A stretch of 64,000 nt of DNA from JBMNGG01 sp050949705 (lineage in GTDB: Bacteria > Bacillota > Thermosediminibacteria > Thermosediminibacterales > Tepidanaerobacteraceae). Shown here piece by piece: positions 52,918 to 61,509 of the stretch. Every line of letters begins with the position of its first letter. Positions within the stretch are counted from its first letter, which is position 1. Where the stretch lies: assembly GCA_050949705.1 (NCBI GenBank), contig JBMNGG010000005.1, positions 190,950 through 254,949 of the forward strand, in the 5' to 3' direction. Position numbers and translations under genes: made by a program. A model generated the notes under the pieces. The model made no database searches and was not told the DNA's origin. It saw only the letters and a list, made by a program, of their open reading frames with translations.

Positions 52918-54432
52918 TTGAAGCGAATAATTGGATTTATTGTCATATTAAGTCTTTTATGTTCACTATTTTTACTCTTTAGAAATGATTATTCTCCAGA
53001 ATCAATACATGCGGGGGTGCAAGAGGATATGGAATATACAATCCCTAAATCACCTGAAAGAAATGTTTATAATATTTATGCAGAGTATGATGGAAAAAAT
53101 AAAATTAAAGCTGAGATGAATTTGACCTATGTTAATAAAACTGGCACTAGCATAGATAAACTCTATTTTCACCTCTATCCTAATATGTTCTCCAGCTCAA
53201 AGCGATTTCCTTTTTTTAACAAAGACTATTATCGGGTTTTTCCCCAAGGATTCAGCTATGGGGAAATAATTATTAATGAAATAATGCAGGATGAAACAAA
53301 CCTTACTTGGTCACTTATAGAAGATGACCAAATACTTGAATTATATTTAGACAGTACTGTAGAAAATGAAGATATCACAAATATCTATATAAGCTTTGAT
53401 TTAACGATTCCAAGGGCAAAATTTCGATTTGGATATCAGACCTTCGGCAATGATAAATTAACAATGTCACTTGCTAATTGGTACCCAATTTTAGCTGTTT
53501 ACAGAGATGGAAATTGGGTTTTTGATAAACACTATGCTATAGGAGACTGTACTTATAGTGAAATATCTGACTACACTGTCAAATTTACAGCTCCGAGCAA
53601 TTTTATAGTAGCTGCATCCGGGGTTTTAGAAAATAAATTTGTTCGAAACCACAAAGTTACTTATATCTATTCCGCAGACCTTATTCGGGAATTTGCCGCT
53701 ACTATTAGCAACAATTATCAAACCGCAACAGAAGTAATTGATGGAATAAAAATAACATCATATTTCCATCCTGAAGATAAAAAAGGTGGCTTTATGGCAC
53801 TTAATGTGGCAAAATACGCACTAGGTATTTTCAATGAAGCTTTTGGGAAATACCCCTATCCAGAACTCCGGATAGCTGAAGCAAACTACTACCCAGGTGG
53901 CATGGAATTTCCAACTTTTATAATGATGGATTCATCAAAGTATCAAGAACCTCACCTTTCAAATACTTCCTTAGAGAGATCAACTGCCCATGAAGTAGCT
54001 CATCAATGGTGGTATGCAATGGTAGGAAGTGATCAAATTAATGAACCTTGGCTTGACGAAGGGATAACAGAGTATTGTACTGCCTACTATTTCGAGAAGC
54101 GTTACGGAGAACCAGGACGGGAGTCTTATTTTGGAAGGCAAGTGGACACTACTGCAGATTTTATAAAGAACAGTCCCCGGCATATGTTAGACCCTCTCCC
54201 ACTCTTTAAAGATAGTGGAGAGTATTTTGCCGTTGTTTATGTATCAGGTGTATTATTCTATGAAGACTTGAAAGAACATATTGGCGAAAAGAACTTATTA
54301 TGTTTCTTTAGGTCCTATTTCGAAACTTATAAATATAAAAATGTCACTCTTGATGAGTTTAAGGATTTTCTAAAAAGCAAAAAATATGAAGCTCTTGATG
54401 AGAGCTTCTATACCAAATGGTTTAATTCTTGA
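52918..54432 (+). CDS. M1 family zinc aminopeptidase, membrane-anchored or secreted
   Basis: This 504-residue protein has an N-terminal signal or anchor (IIGFIVILSLLCSLFLLF). The M1 zinc site HEVAHQWW is near residue 358, with the third ligand in NEPWLDEGITEY and a GGMEF substrate motif near residue 325. It trims N-terminal residues from peptides outside the membrane. It starts with TTG after AGGAGGATTCAC. It converges with and overlaps the L,D-transpeptidase gene by 11 nt. Confidence 0.93.
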   Translation: MKRIIGFIVILSLLCSLFLLFRNDYSPESIHAGVQEDMEYTIPKSPERNVYNIYAEYDGKNKIKAEMNLTYVNKTGTSIDKLYFHLYPNMFSSSKRFPFFNKDYYRVFPQGFSYGEIIINEIMQDETNLTWSLIEDDQILELYLDSTVENEDITNIYISFDLTIPRAKFRFGYQTFGNDKLTMSLANWYPILAVYRDGNWVFDKHYAIGDCTYSEISDYTVKFTAPSNFIVAASGVLENKFVRNHKVTYIYSADLIREFAATISNNYQTATEVIDGIKITSYFHPEDKKGGFMALNVAKYALGIFNEAFGKYPYPELRIAEANYYPGGMEFPTFIMMDSSKYQEPHLSNTSLERSTAHEVAHQWWYAMVGSDQINEPWLDEGITEYCTAYYFEKRYGEPGRESYFGRQVDTTADFIKNSPRHMLDPLPLFKDSGEYFAVVYVSGVLFYEDLKEHIGEKNLLCFFRSYFETYKYKNVTLDEFKDFLKSKKYEALDESFYTKWFNS

Positions 54433-55213
54433 TTAAAACAGGTGTACCCTGTGTTACATTTTCGTAGAACCAAATTGAGTCTTCCAGTGAAAGACGTATG
54501 CAGCCATGAGATGCTTTTTGGCCTAATTTGGCTGCTTCTTCTTCTATAAAGTTTTCATTTTCATCATATGGTATACTGTGAAAAAGGTAGTTGTTATTAA
54601 ATCTAACCCAGTAATATGCCCCCTGTTTGTATTTAGGATTGTAAAATGATTCTCCCCGGGCTCCTAAACGGTAAAGACCCGTAGGTGTGTTATAATCGTT
54701 ACTGTCTAGACCGGTTGAACATAAAAAACTTTTAATAATATGATCATCTTGATAAACGTATACCTTTTGTTCACCCAAATCAACAACTACACCGAATTTT
54801 TCATCTAGTTTTATTTCTTTTATGTATTCAGTGGGAACAAAACCTCTAATATTCTTCATGCTATAATAATCCCATGTCGAAATTTCCGAAAATCCACTAT
54901 CTAAGTGCTTTATCACATCCACATGCATGAGGTCACCAAAAACCACGCCCAAACTTTTAGAGTTTGCTGATGGTGATTCTTTGATATTTACAGTTTGTGT
55001 TTCACTGGCATTTAACACCGTCATCATATCAGGAAATATCTTATCGGGACTTGGCATAGGCAGTTGTTCCTCAGGGGTTTCGGATTCATTCTGTGTTTTA
55101 CCGTTAGTTTCTTGTATTGCTTGTGTTGATTGAGCCTCATTTCCTGTAACCAAAGGTAATAAAACCACCAAAGCCAGTACTATTATAAATGTAACAAGCT
55201 TAAAATATCTCAA
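54422..55213 (-). CDS. L,D-transpeptidase (YkuD) with SH3-like domain
   Basis: This 263-residue exported protein has a signal peptide (VTFIIVLALVVLLPLVTG), a Ser/Glu/Pro-rich linker, an SH3b-like domain (about 65-130) and a YkuD domain (about 135-262). The active site is in ASHGCIRLS with its upstream HSIPYDE histidine. It cross-links peptidoglycan or attaches proteins to it. It shares its last 11 nt with the convergent M1 peptidase gene. Confidence 0.92.
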   Translation of the reverse strand: MRYFKLVTFIIVLALVVLLPLVTGNEAQSTQAIQETNGKTQNESETPEEQLPMPSPDKIFPDMMTVLNASETQTVNIKESPSANSKSLGVVFGDLMHVDVIKHLDSGFSEISTWDYYSMKNIRGFVPTEYIKEIKLDEKFGVVVDLGEQKVYVYQDDHIIKSFLCSTGLDSNDYNTPTGLYRLGARGESFYNPKYKQGAYYWVRFNNNYLFHSIPYDENENFIEEEAAKLGQKASHGCIRLSLEDSIWFYENVTQGTPVLIKN

Positions 55214-55338
55214 GTAAGATGCCCCCTATGCCATGTTTTTACATTATTCCGTATATCTGCTTATATAATAACATACTTGTCCACGAATTTCATCAACATT
55301 TTTTTACAGTAGCAATGGGGCTAAAAATGTCGTATTTT

Positions 55339-56841
55339 TCAAATGACGCCAGCGAACAATATACTTGAAATTCCTATACTCAAAAAATTAACCAAATCGT
55401 TATTGACAAAGCTAAGTCCTCTTATGAGTAAATTAGGTTTACCATTATAGTCTTTTTTCTCAGTTTCTCCTTTCAATTCTTCAGAATAGTAAACTCCCTG
55501 AACTGTAGCACCAAGGATTGAATCAATGAGAGAACCTATAAACCCGCCAAGTGTTACTAGTTGAAATGCTTTTATATACTCGAAACTCAATTCACCTATG
55601 TTCAAGAAAGAAAAACCTAAAGTTGCAAATATTCCTATCAGCATAGACCCAATAAAAGCAGATAAAGTTCCAAAGAGGCTTACAGCTCCTGATGTGCCTT
55701 TCGCAACTCTCTTGAATGTCCTTAGTGAAAGAGGGTTTTTCTTGTTTAATATACCTAATTCGGTAGCCCATGTATCGGCATTAGCTGCAGCAAAGGAAAT
55801 ACCTAGAAAAACTAAATATGATGGATTATTAGTCAGATAATATAGTATAGAATGAATCAATCCTACACCACCATTTGCAAAAACCTGGAGCACGTCTCTA
55901 CGACCTGTTTTATCAAACTGTTTGGCTACTATTTTCTTTTCATTTTTCTTGAAATGGCTTAACAGACTAGCAGAAATGAAAAAAGCCACCATCATAATAG
56001 AACCGAAAATACCTGATGTAGCATACATGATCGTACCCATAAATGTAGCACCGATTGAACCATCCAGTGTCAGAGATTTTTTACGATAAGCTGTATATGC
56101 GATAAAAAAGCTTATAATGAATCCTATACATGCCATATAAATAAAAAGAAATAGGGAACTTCCATTAATAAAATAATTGGCTGACAAAGTAGAAAAAATT
56201 GGTACTGTAAGATTATCAAATCCATAAGGTGTCAAGGCCTCTATCAAAGCTGTAAGTACAGCAACTACAAAACTAATTCGAATTATACTGATATCCAAGC
56301 CTAGAAATAAGCCAAGGATAATTAATGCAACGAGAAAAGAAAATAATAGCATTCCTATAGAACCTTCCAAACTTTTTTCATTGTTTAGGATTTTATATTT
56401 TCTACGACCGAAGTTCTCCCCAATAATCGCAGCAAAGCCATCACCATAACCCAGTGTTAAGGCTCCAAGTGCTCCAAGATATTTTAGATCATTTCCTAGA
56501 AATCCCCCATCCCAAGTAATAAGAACAAGTATAATAAGTGAAATAGGAAAATATACTGTTCCAAGGTCAGCTCTGTCTTTTCCTCGTTCCATACTCTTTA
56601 TAAGGTCATTTTTATAAGATAGATAGTTCAAAAAAACAAAAATAAGGGGTGGAATAATTGCATAGCGTATGTCTTTAATAAAAAACATTGCTACTATCCA
56701 CCAGTGTGATACTCCTATATGTATAAACTTACGGGTAAATTCTGTAGAAAACTTACCGATTTTTCTGATCACTTCCGAAATTACTAAAATAATAACTACA
56801 AAAATCATAGATAGTATAACACCTGTAATATCGCCAAACAC
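55339..56841 (-). CDS. Fusion of VTE5/dolichol-kinase-like and DUF92 (VTE6-like) membrane domains
   Basis: The protein of about 500 residues has some 13 membrane segments. Residues 1-205 resemble CTP-dependent polyprenol/phytol kinases (EFTRKFIHIGVSHWW, ALTLGYGDGFAAIIGENFG, SLEGSIGM). Residues of about 225-500 are DUF92: GATFMGTIMYATSG, ANADTWATELG, GFIGSLIDSILGATVQG. In plants VTE5 makes phytyl phosphate and the DUF92 protein VTE6 makes phytyl diphosphate. A single chain could thus turn an isoprenoid alcohol into its diphosphate; this is inferred. I use the GTG at 56841 since GGAGGT is upstream; the longer frame has no site. Confidence 0.83.
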   Translation of the reverse strand: MFGDITGVILSMIFVVIILVISEVIRKIGKFSTEFTRKFIHIGVSHWWIVAMFFIKDIRYAIIPPLIFVFLNYLSYKNDLIKSMERGKDRADLGTVYFPISLIILVLITWDGGFLGNDLKYLGALGALTLGYGDGFAAIIGENFGRRKYKILNNEKSLEGSIGMLLFSFLVALIILGLFLGLDISIIRISFVVAVLTALIEALTPYGFDNLTVPIFSTLSANYFINGSSLFLFIYMACIGFIISFFIAYTAYRKKSLTLDGSIGATFMGTIMYATSGIFGSIMMVAFFISASLLSHFKKNEKKIVAKQFDKTGRRDVLQVFANGGVGLIHSILYYLTNNPSYLVFLGISFAAANADTWATELGILNKKNPLSLRTFKRVAKGTSGAVSLFGTLSAFIGSMLIGIFATLGFSFLNIGELSFEYIKAFQLVTLGGFIGSLIDSILGATVQGVYYSEELKGETEKKDYNGKPNLLIRGLSFVNNDLVNFLSIGISSILFAGVI

Positions 56842-56981
56842 AAAAAAACCTCCTATATTTTTAAAGAAATTATTATAATATATACCCGTTCTAAACAACA
56901 TTAGATTTATCTTATATAATTAGACTTGTTACTACAATAATCCTGCAATTATTTAAAGTTTTTCATCCTAAAATAATATAA

Positions 56982-57076
56982 AAAACCGGCTGGAATTAGA
57001 TACACTACCTTTAAAATAACAGTCTTATGACATTAAATATCTATAAAAAGGGTAGTTGTTTATTCCTGCCGGTTTT
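56982..57076 (-). terminator. Long nested-hairpin terminator of gltX
   Basis: Arms AAAACCGGC (56982-56990) and GCCGGTTTT (57068-57076) pair, then GGAAT with ATTCC, then ACTACC (57004-57009) with GGTAGT (57051-57056), around an AT-rich centre. On the minus strand it ends in TTTTTTATATT. At 95 nt it is longer than a normal terminator. Confidence 0.7.
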
Positions 57077-57086
57077 CTAATTTTCT

Positions 57087-58568
57087 TTAGTTATTCAGGC
57101 CTTGGTTCTCTATCCATTTTACGGCTTTTCTCATTCGTTTTACGGTTACTTCTTTGCCTAAAAGTACAATGATATCAAAGAGCCCAGGGCCAATAGTTCT
57201 TCCAGATATAGCCAGACGAGTCGGATGAATTAATTTTGCTGTTTTCACACCCATTTCTGCGGTAAGATTCCTAAAGGCCTCTTCTGTCTTGTCATGGGTG
57301 AACTCTTCTAATTCCTCCAGGGCATCAGCACCTAAGGTTAGCAGCTTTGCTGCATCATTCTTGGAAAAGTGCTTTTTAATGCCTTTCTCTTCATACTCTG
57401 TTATGTCTTTAAAGAAAAAGGCTATAGTATCAGCTAGTTCATCCAAAGTTTTTGCTCTATCTCGTGAAACATCAACTACTTTTTTGATATGATCAAATTT
57501 CTCTTTAGCTTCGTTTTCGGTAATTATTCCCTTTTTAACCATAAAAGGTATTGTCATTTCTGTTACATATCCTAAGTCTAGTTCCCGCATGTAGTGACCG
57601 TTTATCCAAGTTAGTTTCTTTACATCATATATAGCTGCTGTTTTATTGACACGCTCAAGGGTAAATTCATTGATAGCCTTTTGAAGGGGAAATATTTCTT
57701 CAGTTCCTTCTGGTGACCATCCAAGCAGTGTTAGATAATTGATAATGGATTCAGCTAAATATCCTTGCTCCTTAAATTCTTCTACAGATGTAGCTCCATG
57801 TCGCTTACTTAATTTGCTGCGGTCCGGAGCTAATATCATTGGTACATGAGCGAACTTAGGTATATCATATCCTAATGCTAAGTAAGTCTGAACTTGTTTA
57901 GGAGTATTAGATAAATGCTCTTCTGCTCTAATTATATGAGTAATGTTCATGGCATTATCGTCAATAACACAAGCAAAATTATAAGTAGGTATTCCGTTAG
58001 ACTTAACAATTATAATGTCATCTAATACTGTGTTGTCAAAAACTACTTTTCCTCTAATTATATCATCTACTGTCGTTTGACCTTCTTTAGGCATTTTTAT
58101 ACGAATTGTAGGTTTTCTGCCTTCTGCTTCATATTTTGCTCTTTGCTCGTCAGTAAGATTACGACAATTTTCATCATATTTTGGAGGCTTGCCGGCTTTC
58201 ATAGCTTCCTCTCGTCTCTGGGCAAGCTCCTCGGGGGTGCAATAACAATAGTAAGCTTTCCCCTCGGATAAAAGCCTATTTACTTCTTTGTTGTATAATT
58301 CCAATCGTTGAGATTGGTAATATGGCCCCAAGTCTCCTCCTTTTTCAGGACCCTCGTCCCAATCAAGGCCCAACCATTTTAAAGAACGGAGAATTTGTGC
58401 TGTTGATTCTTCAGTAGAACGTTCTGTATCGGTATCTTCTATTCTCAAAACAAAAGTCCCATTATTGTGTCGTGCATAAAGTAGGTTAAACAGCGCAGTC
58501 CTAGCACCTCCAATGTGTAAACTACCCGTAGGACTAGGCGCAAATCTGACTCTTACATTGTCTGACAT
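57087..58568 (-). CDS. gltX: Glutamyl-tRNA synthetase
   Basis: This 493-residue class I synthetase has the HIGH-type motif RFAPSPTGSLHIGGARTALF in part and the KMSKS-type motif KLSKRHGATS. It charges tRNA-Glu (and perhaps tRNA-Gln, where amidation follows). No T-box leader was seen in the short upstream space. It ends in a long nested hairpin. Some Clostridia have two gltX copies; this one looks complete. Confidence 0.97.
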   Translation of the reverse strand: MSDNVRVRFAPSPTGSLHIGGARTALFNLLYARHNNGTFVLRIEDTDTERSTEESTAQILRSLKWLGLDWDEGPEKGGDLGPYYQSQRLELYNKEVNRLLSEGKAYYCYCTPEELAQRREEAMKAGKPPKYDENCRNLTDEQRAKYEAEGRKPTIRIKMPKEGQTTVDDIIRGKVVFDNTVLDDIIIVKSNGIPTYNFACVIDDNAMNITHIIRAEEHLSNTPKQVQTYLALGYDIPKFAHVPMILAPDRSKLSKRHGATSVEEFKEQGYLAESIINYLTLLGWSPEGTEEIFPLQKAINEFTLERVNKTAAIYDVKKLTWINGHYMRELDLGYVTEMTIPFMVKKGIITENEAKEKFDHIKKVVDVSRDRAKTLDELADTIAFFFKDITEYEEKGIKKHFSKNDAAKLLTLGADALEELEEFTHDKTEEAFRNLTAEMGVKTAKLIHPTRLAISGRTIGPGLFDIIVLLGKEVTVKRMRKAVKWIENQGLNN

Positions 58569-58627
58569 GAATAAAACACTCCAATCAAGCTATTAGATTA
58601 TCAAATTTAAGTATAACACTACAAATT

Positions 58628-59836
58628 TTACTTTACAATAAGTTGTGTATGAAAAAGTTCGTAAGCCTTGATTAAAGGTATACCCTTCTCTTTTGCTATT
58701 CTCTTTAAATCGTCGTATTCCGGTGTAACCCTAATATTTTCATCTCTAATTTTTGCAATTTTCACCTTTAGATTTCCTAATGTAGTCTTAATTTCCTTAA
58801 TCTCTCTATAAAGTTTTGTACGATTTGCTTCTGTTTCCCTCACACCCAAACTAGTAGTTTCTTTAAGAATCGCTTCTGCTAATAGATTCTTTTTATCCTG
58901 AAAACATAAGCAAGTGAGTTTTACAGCAGGTCGACCTTTTTTCATTATTATTGGTGTTAGAAATACATCCAAAGCTCCTTTTTGAAAAAGACTTTCAAAA
59001 ACGCTATCATATAGTTCCGGATTCATATCATCTATATTAGCTTCTAGAACAACTACCTTATCTTGTTCAAAATCAGAAGCCTGCACATCATTGCAGTATT
59101 CTTTTAGTAAAACGACTCTCAAAACATTTGGTGATTTTCGATCAGATTTACCTAATCCATAACCTGTTTTTTCAGGGATTGCTGAAGGCATAGAATCAAA
59201 TTGATCAACAAACATTGAAAGAAGTAAAGCTCCTGTAGGAGTAGTAAACTCACCTTGTTCATCTCCGGAGTATATTGGCATTCCTTTTAAAAGACTCATA
59301 GTAGCCGGAGCGGGTATAGGCAAAATTCCATGGGCACATTTTACTGTTCCTGATCCCACATTAACAGGAGATGCATATACTTTATCAGGTTTTAATATAT
59401 CAATTAGTATACATGCCCCCACAATATCTATAATCGAATCAACCGCACCAACTTCATGGAAGTGAATCTCCTCAGGAGATTTACCGTGAATTCCCCCTTC
59501 TACTGCAGCTAGTCTGTAAAAAGCTTTTTTGCTTAACTCTTTAACTTCGGGTTTTATTTCGCTACTGTCAATTATTTCATAAATCTGTTTTAAGCCTCGA
59601 TGGGGATGATGTTCATGTGTCTTTACCGTAACATCTGTGCCTGTTATACCACCCTTTATGGATTTTTTAATGATTACTTCGTAATCTGGCAACGGAAGTT
59701 TATTAAGCTCATTTAAAAACTCTTCCTCACTAAGGCCTAAGTCAAGCATTGCCCCTAAAAACATATCTCCGCTTATCCCTGAAAAACAATCCAGATATAA
59801 GATTCTTTTATCAGTTTTAGTTGTAATAACACTCAC
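58628..59836 (-). CDS. larC: Nickel-pincer cofactor biosynthesis protein LarC
   Basis: This 402-residue protein inserts nickel into the pincer nucleotide in a CTP-dependent step. Motifs are LYLDCFSGISGDMFLGAMLDLG in part, EEIHFHEVGAVDSIIDIVGA in part, EANIDDMNPELYD and TPIIMKKGRPAVKL. In Lactobacillus larC is split by a frameshift (larC1/larC2); here it is a single frame. The GTG at 59836 lies right beside AAAGGGG, so initiation might use a codon slightly downstream. larB ends 29 nt upstream. Confidence 0.92.
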   Translation of the reverse strand: MSVITTKTDKRILYLDCFSGISGDMFLGAMLDLGLSEEEFLNELNKLPLPDYEVIIKKSIKGGITGTDVTVKTHEHHPHRGLKQIYEIIDSSEIKPEVKELSKKAFYRLAAVEGGIHGKSPEEIHFHEVGAVDSIIDIVGACILIDILKPDKVYASPVNVGSGTVKCAHGILPIPAPATMSLLKGMPIYSGDEQGEFTTPTGALLLSMFVDQFDSMPSAIPEKTGYGLGKSDRKSPNVLRVVLLKEYCNDVQASDFEQDKVVVLEANIDDMNPELYDSVFESLFQKGALDVFLTPIIMKKGRPAVKLTCLCFQDKKNLLAEAILKETTSLGVRETEANRTKLYREIKEIKTTLGNLKVKIAKIRDENIRVTPEYDDLKRIAKEKGIPLIKAYELFHTQLIVK

Positions 59837-59865
59837 CCCTTTTCTTTTTTAAGGCCCAGCTAAAA

Positions 59866-60630
59866 CTACATTATGTTATTATCCTTTTCTCCTAGACGAT
59901 TTATCTGATGAGCTACATAAGCAGCGCCGAAACCGTTATCGATGTTTACAACAGATACTCCGCCGGCACAACTATTTAACATTGCAAGTAAGGCTGAAAG
60001 ACCTTGAAAGTTCGCTCCATACCCAACACTGGTGGGAACCGCTACTACAGGCTTGTCCACTAGTCCACCAACAACACTTGCTAAAGCCCCTTCCATCCCA
60101 GCTACAACAATAATAACCCGCGCTGATTGTAGCACTTCCATATTCATTAATAATCGATGGATTCCAGCCACTCCCACATCATACAGCCTTTGAACAGGAT
60201 TTCCAAACACTTGTGCAGTAACCACGGCTTCTTCAGCAACAGGTATGTCTGACGTGCCTGCAGTAACAACAACAATGGTTCCCTTATTTTTAACTACTTT
60301 TCTTCTTTCAATTGTAAAAATTCTAGCCGTTTCATAATATATAGCATCAGACGCAATTAATTGCACTTCCTTAAATGTCTTTAAATCTGCTCTTGTTCCC
60401 ATTACATTGCTTCCGTTCTTTAACATATGGCGGGCTATCTCTGCCACCTGTTTATTGGTCTTACCTTGACAATAAATTACCTCCGGCACCCCGCGTCTAA
60501 GGCTTCTGTGATTATCTATTCTAGCAAAACCCAAATCCTCATAGGGTAAATTCTTTAGGTTTTTTAAGACTTCATCTACTGTTACTTCCCCTAATTTTAG
60601 CCTTTCAAGCATTAATCTTAATTTTTCCAA
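59866..60630 (-). CDS. larB: Nickel-pincer cofactor biosynthesis protein LarB
   Basis: This 254-residue protein has a PurE-like C-terminal domain and carboxylates and hydrolyses nicotinic acid adenine dinucleotide. VVTAGTSDIPVAEEA, GVAGIHRLL, AGMEGALASVVGGL and MLNSCAGGVSVVNIDNGFGAA in part (with the catalytic-type Cys) are typical. It overlaps larE by 13 nt. Confidence 0.93.
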   Translation of the reverse strand: MEKLRLMLERLKLGEVTVDEVLKNLKNLPYEDLGFARIDNHRSLRRGVPEVIYCQGKTNKQVAEIARHMLKNGSNVMGTRADLKTFKEVQLIASDAIYYETARIFTIERRKVVKNKGTIVVVTAGTSDIPVAEEAVVTAQVFGNPVQRLYDVGVAGIHRLLMNMEVLQSARVIIVVAGMEGALASVVGGLVDKPVVAVPTSVGYGANFQGLSALLAMLNSCAGGVSVVNIDNGFGAAYVAHQINRLGEKDNNIM

Positions 60631-61451
60631 ACCTCCTTGTCCTCCTCTCTTAACTCCTCATTCATACTGCCTGACCTAAATCCTGCTAAATCCAACGTGA
60701 TAAAAGTGAAGCCTATCTTTTTAAATTTCTCTACTATTTTTCTACGAAAATTTTCTTTAGAAAATTTATCTATATCCTTTGGCAAAACCTCTATTCTTGC
60801 CAAATCACCATGACTTCTCACTCGGAATTGATAAAATCCATTATGTCTTAAAACATCTTCAGCTTCAGATACTCTTTTTAGTTTTTGAGAGGTAATTTTT
60901 TCTCCATAAGGAAATCTGGAAAAAAGGCATGCACAAGAAGGCTTATTCCATGTAGGAAGCCCCATTCCTTTTGAAATACGGCGTATTTCATCCTTGGTTA
61001 AGCCAGCATCTTTTAACGGGCTTATAACACCAAGCTCCTTAACGGCCGCCATTCCGGGTCTAAAATCCTCTTTGTCACTAAAATTTGCCCCTTCTACTAC
61101 AAAATCATAGCCGTGTTCCTTTGCAATGGCTATAAACTTACTAAATAGTTGCTTTTTACATATGTAGCATCTTTCAGGAGGATTATCTGAAATGCCGGGA
61201 ATATCTAGCTCATTTGATTTTACTATTATTTGTCTAGCCTTTAGAAACTCTGCCAAGGTTTGAGATTCTATAAACTCTTTTTCTGTAGTGGCTTGAGTAT
61301 TAGCAGTTAAAGCTAAAACATTATCACTTCCCAATTCATCTAAACAAATCTTTAGTAAAAATGTGCTGTCAACACCACCGGAAAAAGCTACCGCTACTTG
61401 TTTGAGCATTTGAATTCTTTGCTTAAGATTGGAAAGCTTCTGCTCTAACAT
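60618..61451 (-). CDS. larE: Nickel-pincer cofactor sulfur-insertion protein LarE
   Basis: This 277-residue PP-loop protein has AFSGGVDSTFLLK (ATP site), PERCYICKKQLF and KPSCACLFSRFPYGE. In some LarE proteins a single Cys gives up its sulfur, in others a cysteine-bound iron-sulfur cluster supplies it. The Cys-x-Cys here may point to the cluster type, but this is an inference. The start follows GAGGTGATAACAT. It is the first gene of larE-larB-larC; no larA is in the window. Confidence 0.93.
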   Translation of the reverse strand: MLEQKLSNLKQRIQMLKQVAVAFSGGVDSTFLLKICLDELGSDNVLALTANTQATTEKEFIESQTLAEFLKARQIIVKSNELDIPGISDNPPERCYICKKQLFSKFIAIAKEHGYDFVVEGANFSDKEDFRPGMAAVKELGVISPLKDAGLTKDEIRRISKGMGLPTWNKPSCACLFSRFPYGEKITSQKLKRVSEAEDVLRHNGFYQFRVRSHGDLARIEVLPKDIDKFSKENFRRKIVEKFKKIGFTFITLDLAGFRSGSMNEELREEDKEVWKN

Positions 61452-61509
61452 ATGTTATCACCTCGAAACTAGTTTTCTACACTGAACAATGAATAAAAAA
61501 GAACCGTCC

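Noticed and set aside
61486..61505. GGGACGGTTCTTTTTT after recD2 as half of a REP-like repeat
   Set aside because: Only one arm is present and no hairpin partner was found, so it cannot be called a repeat.
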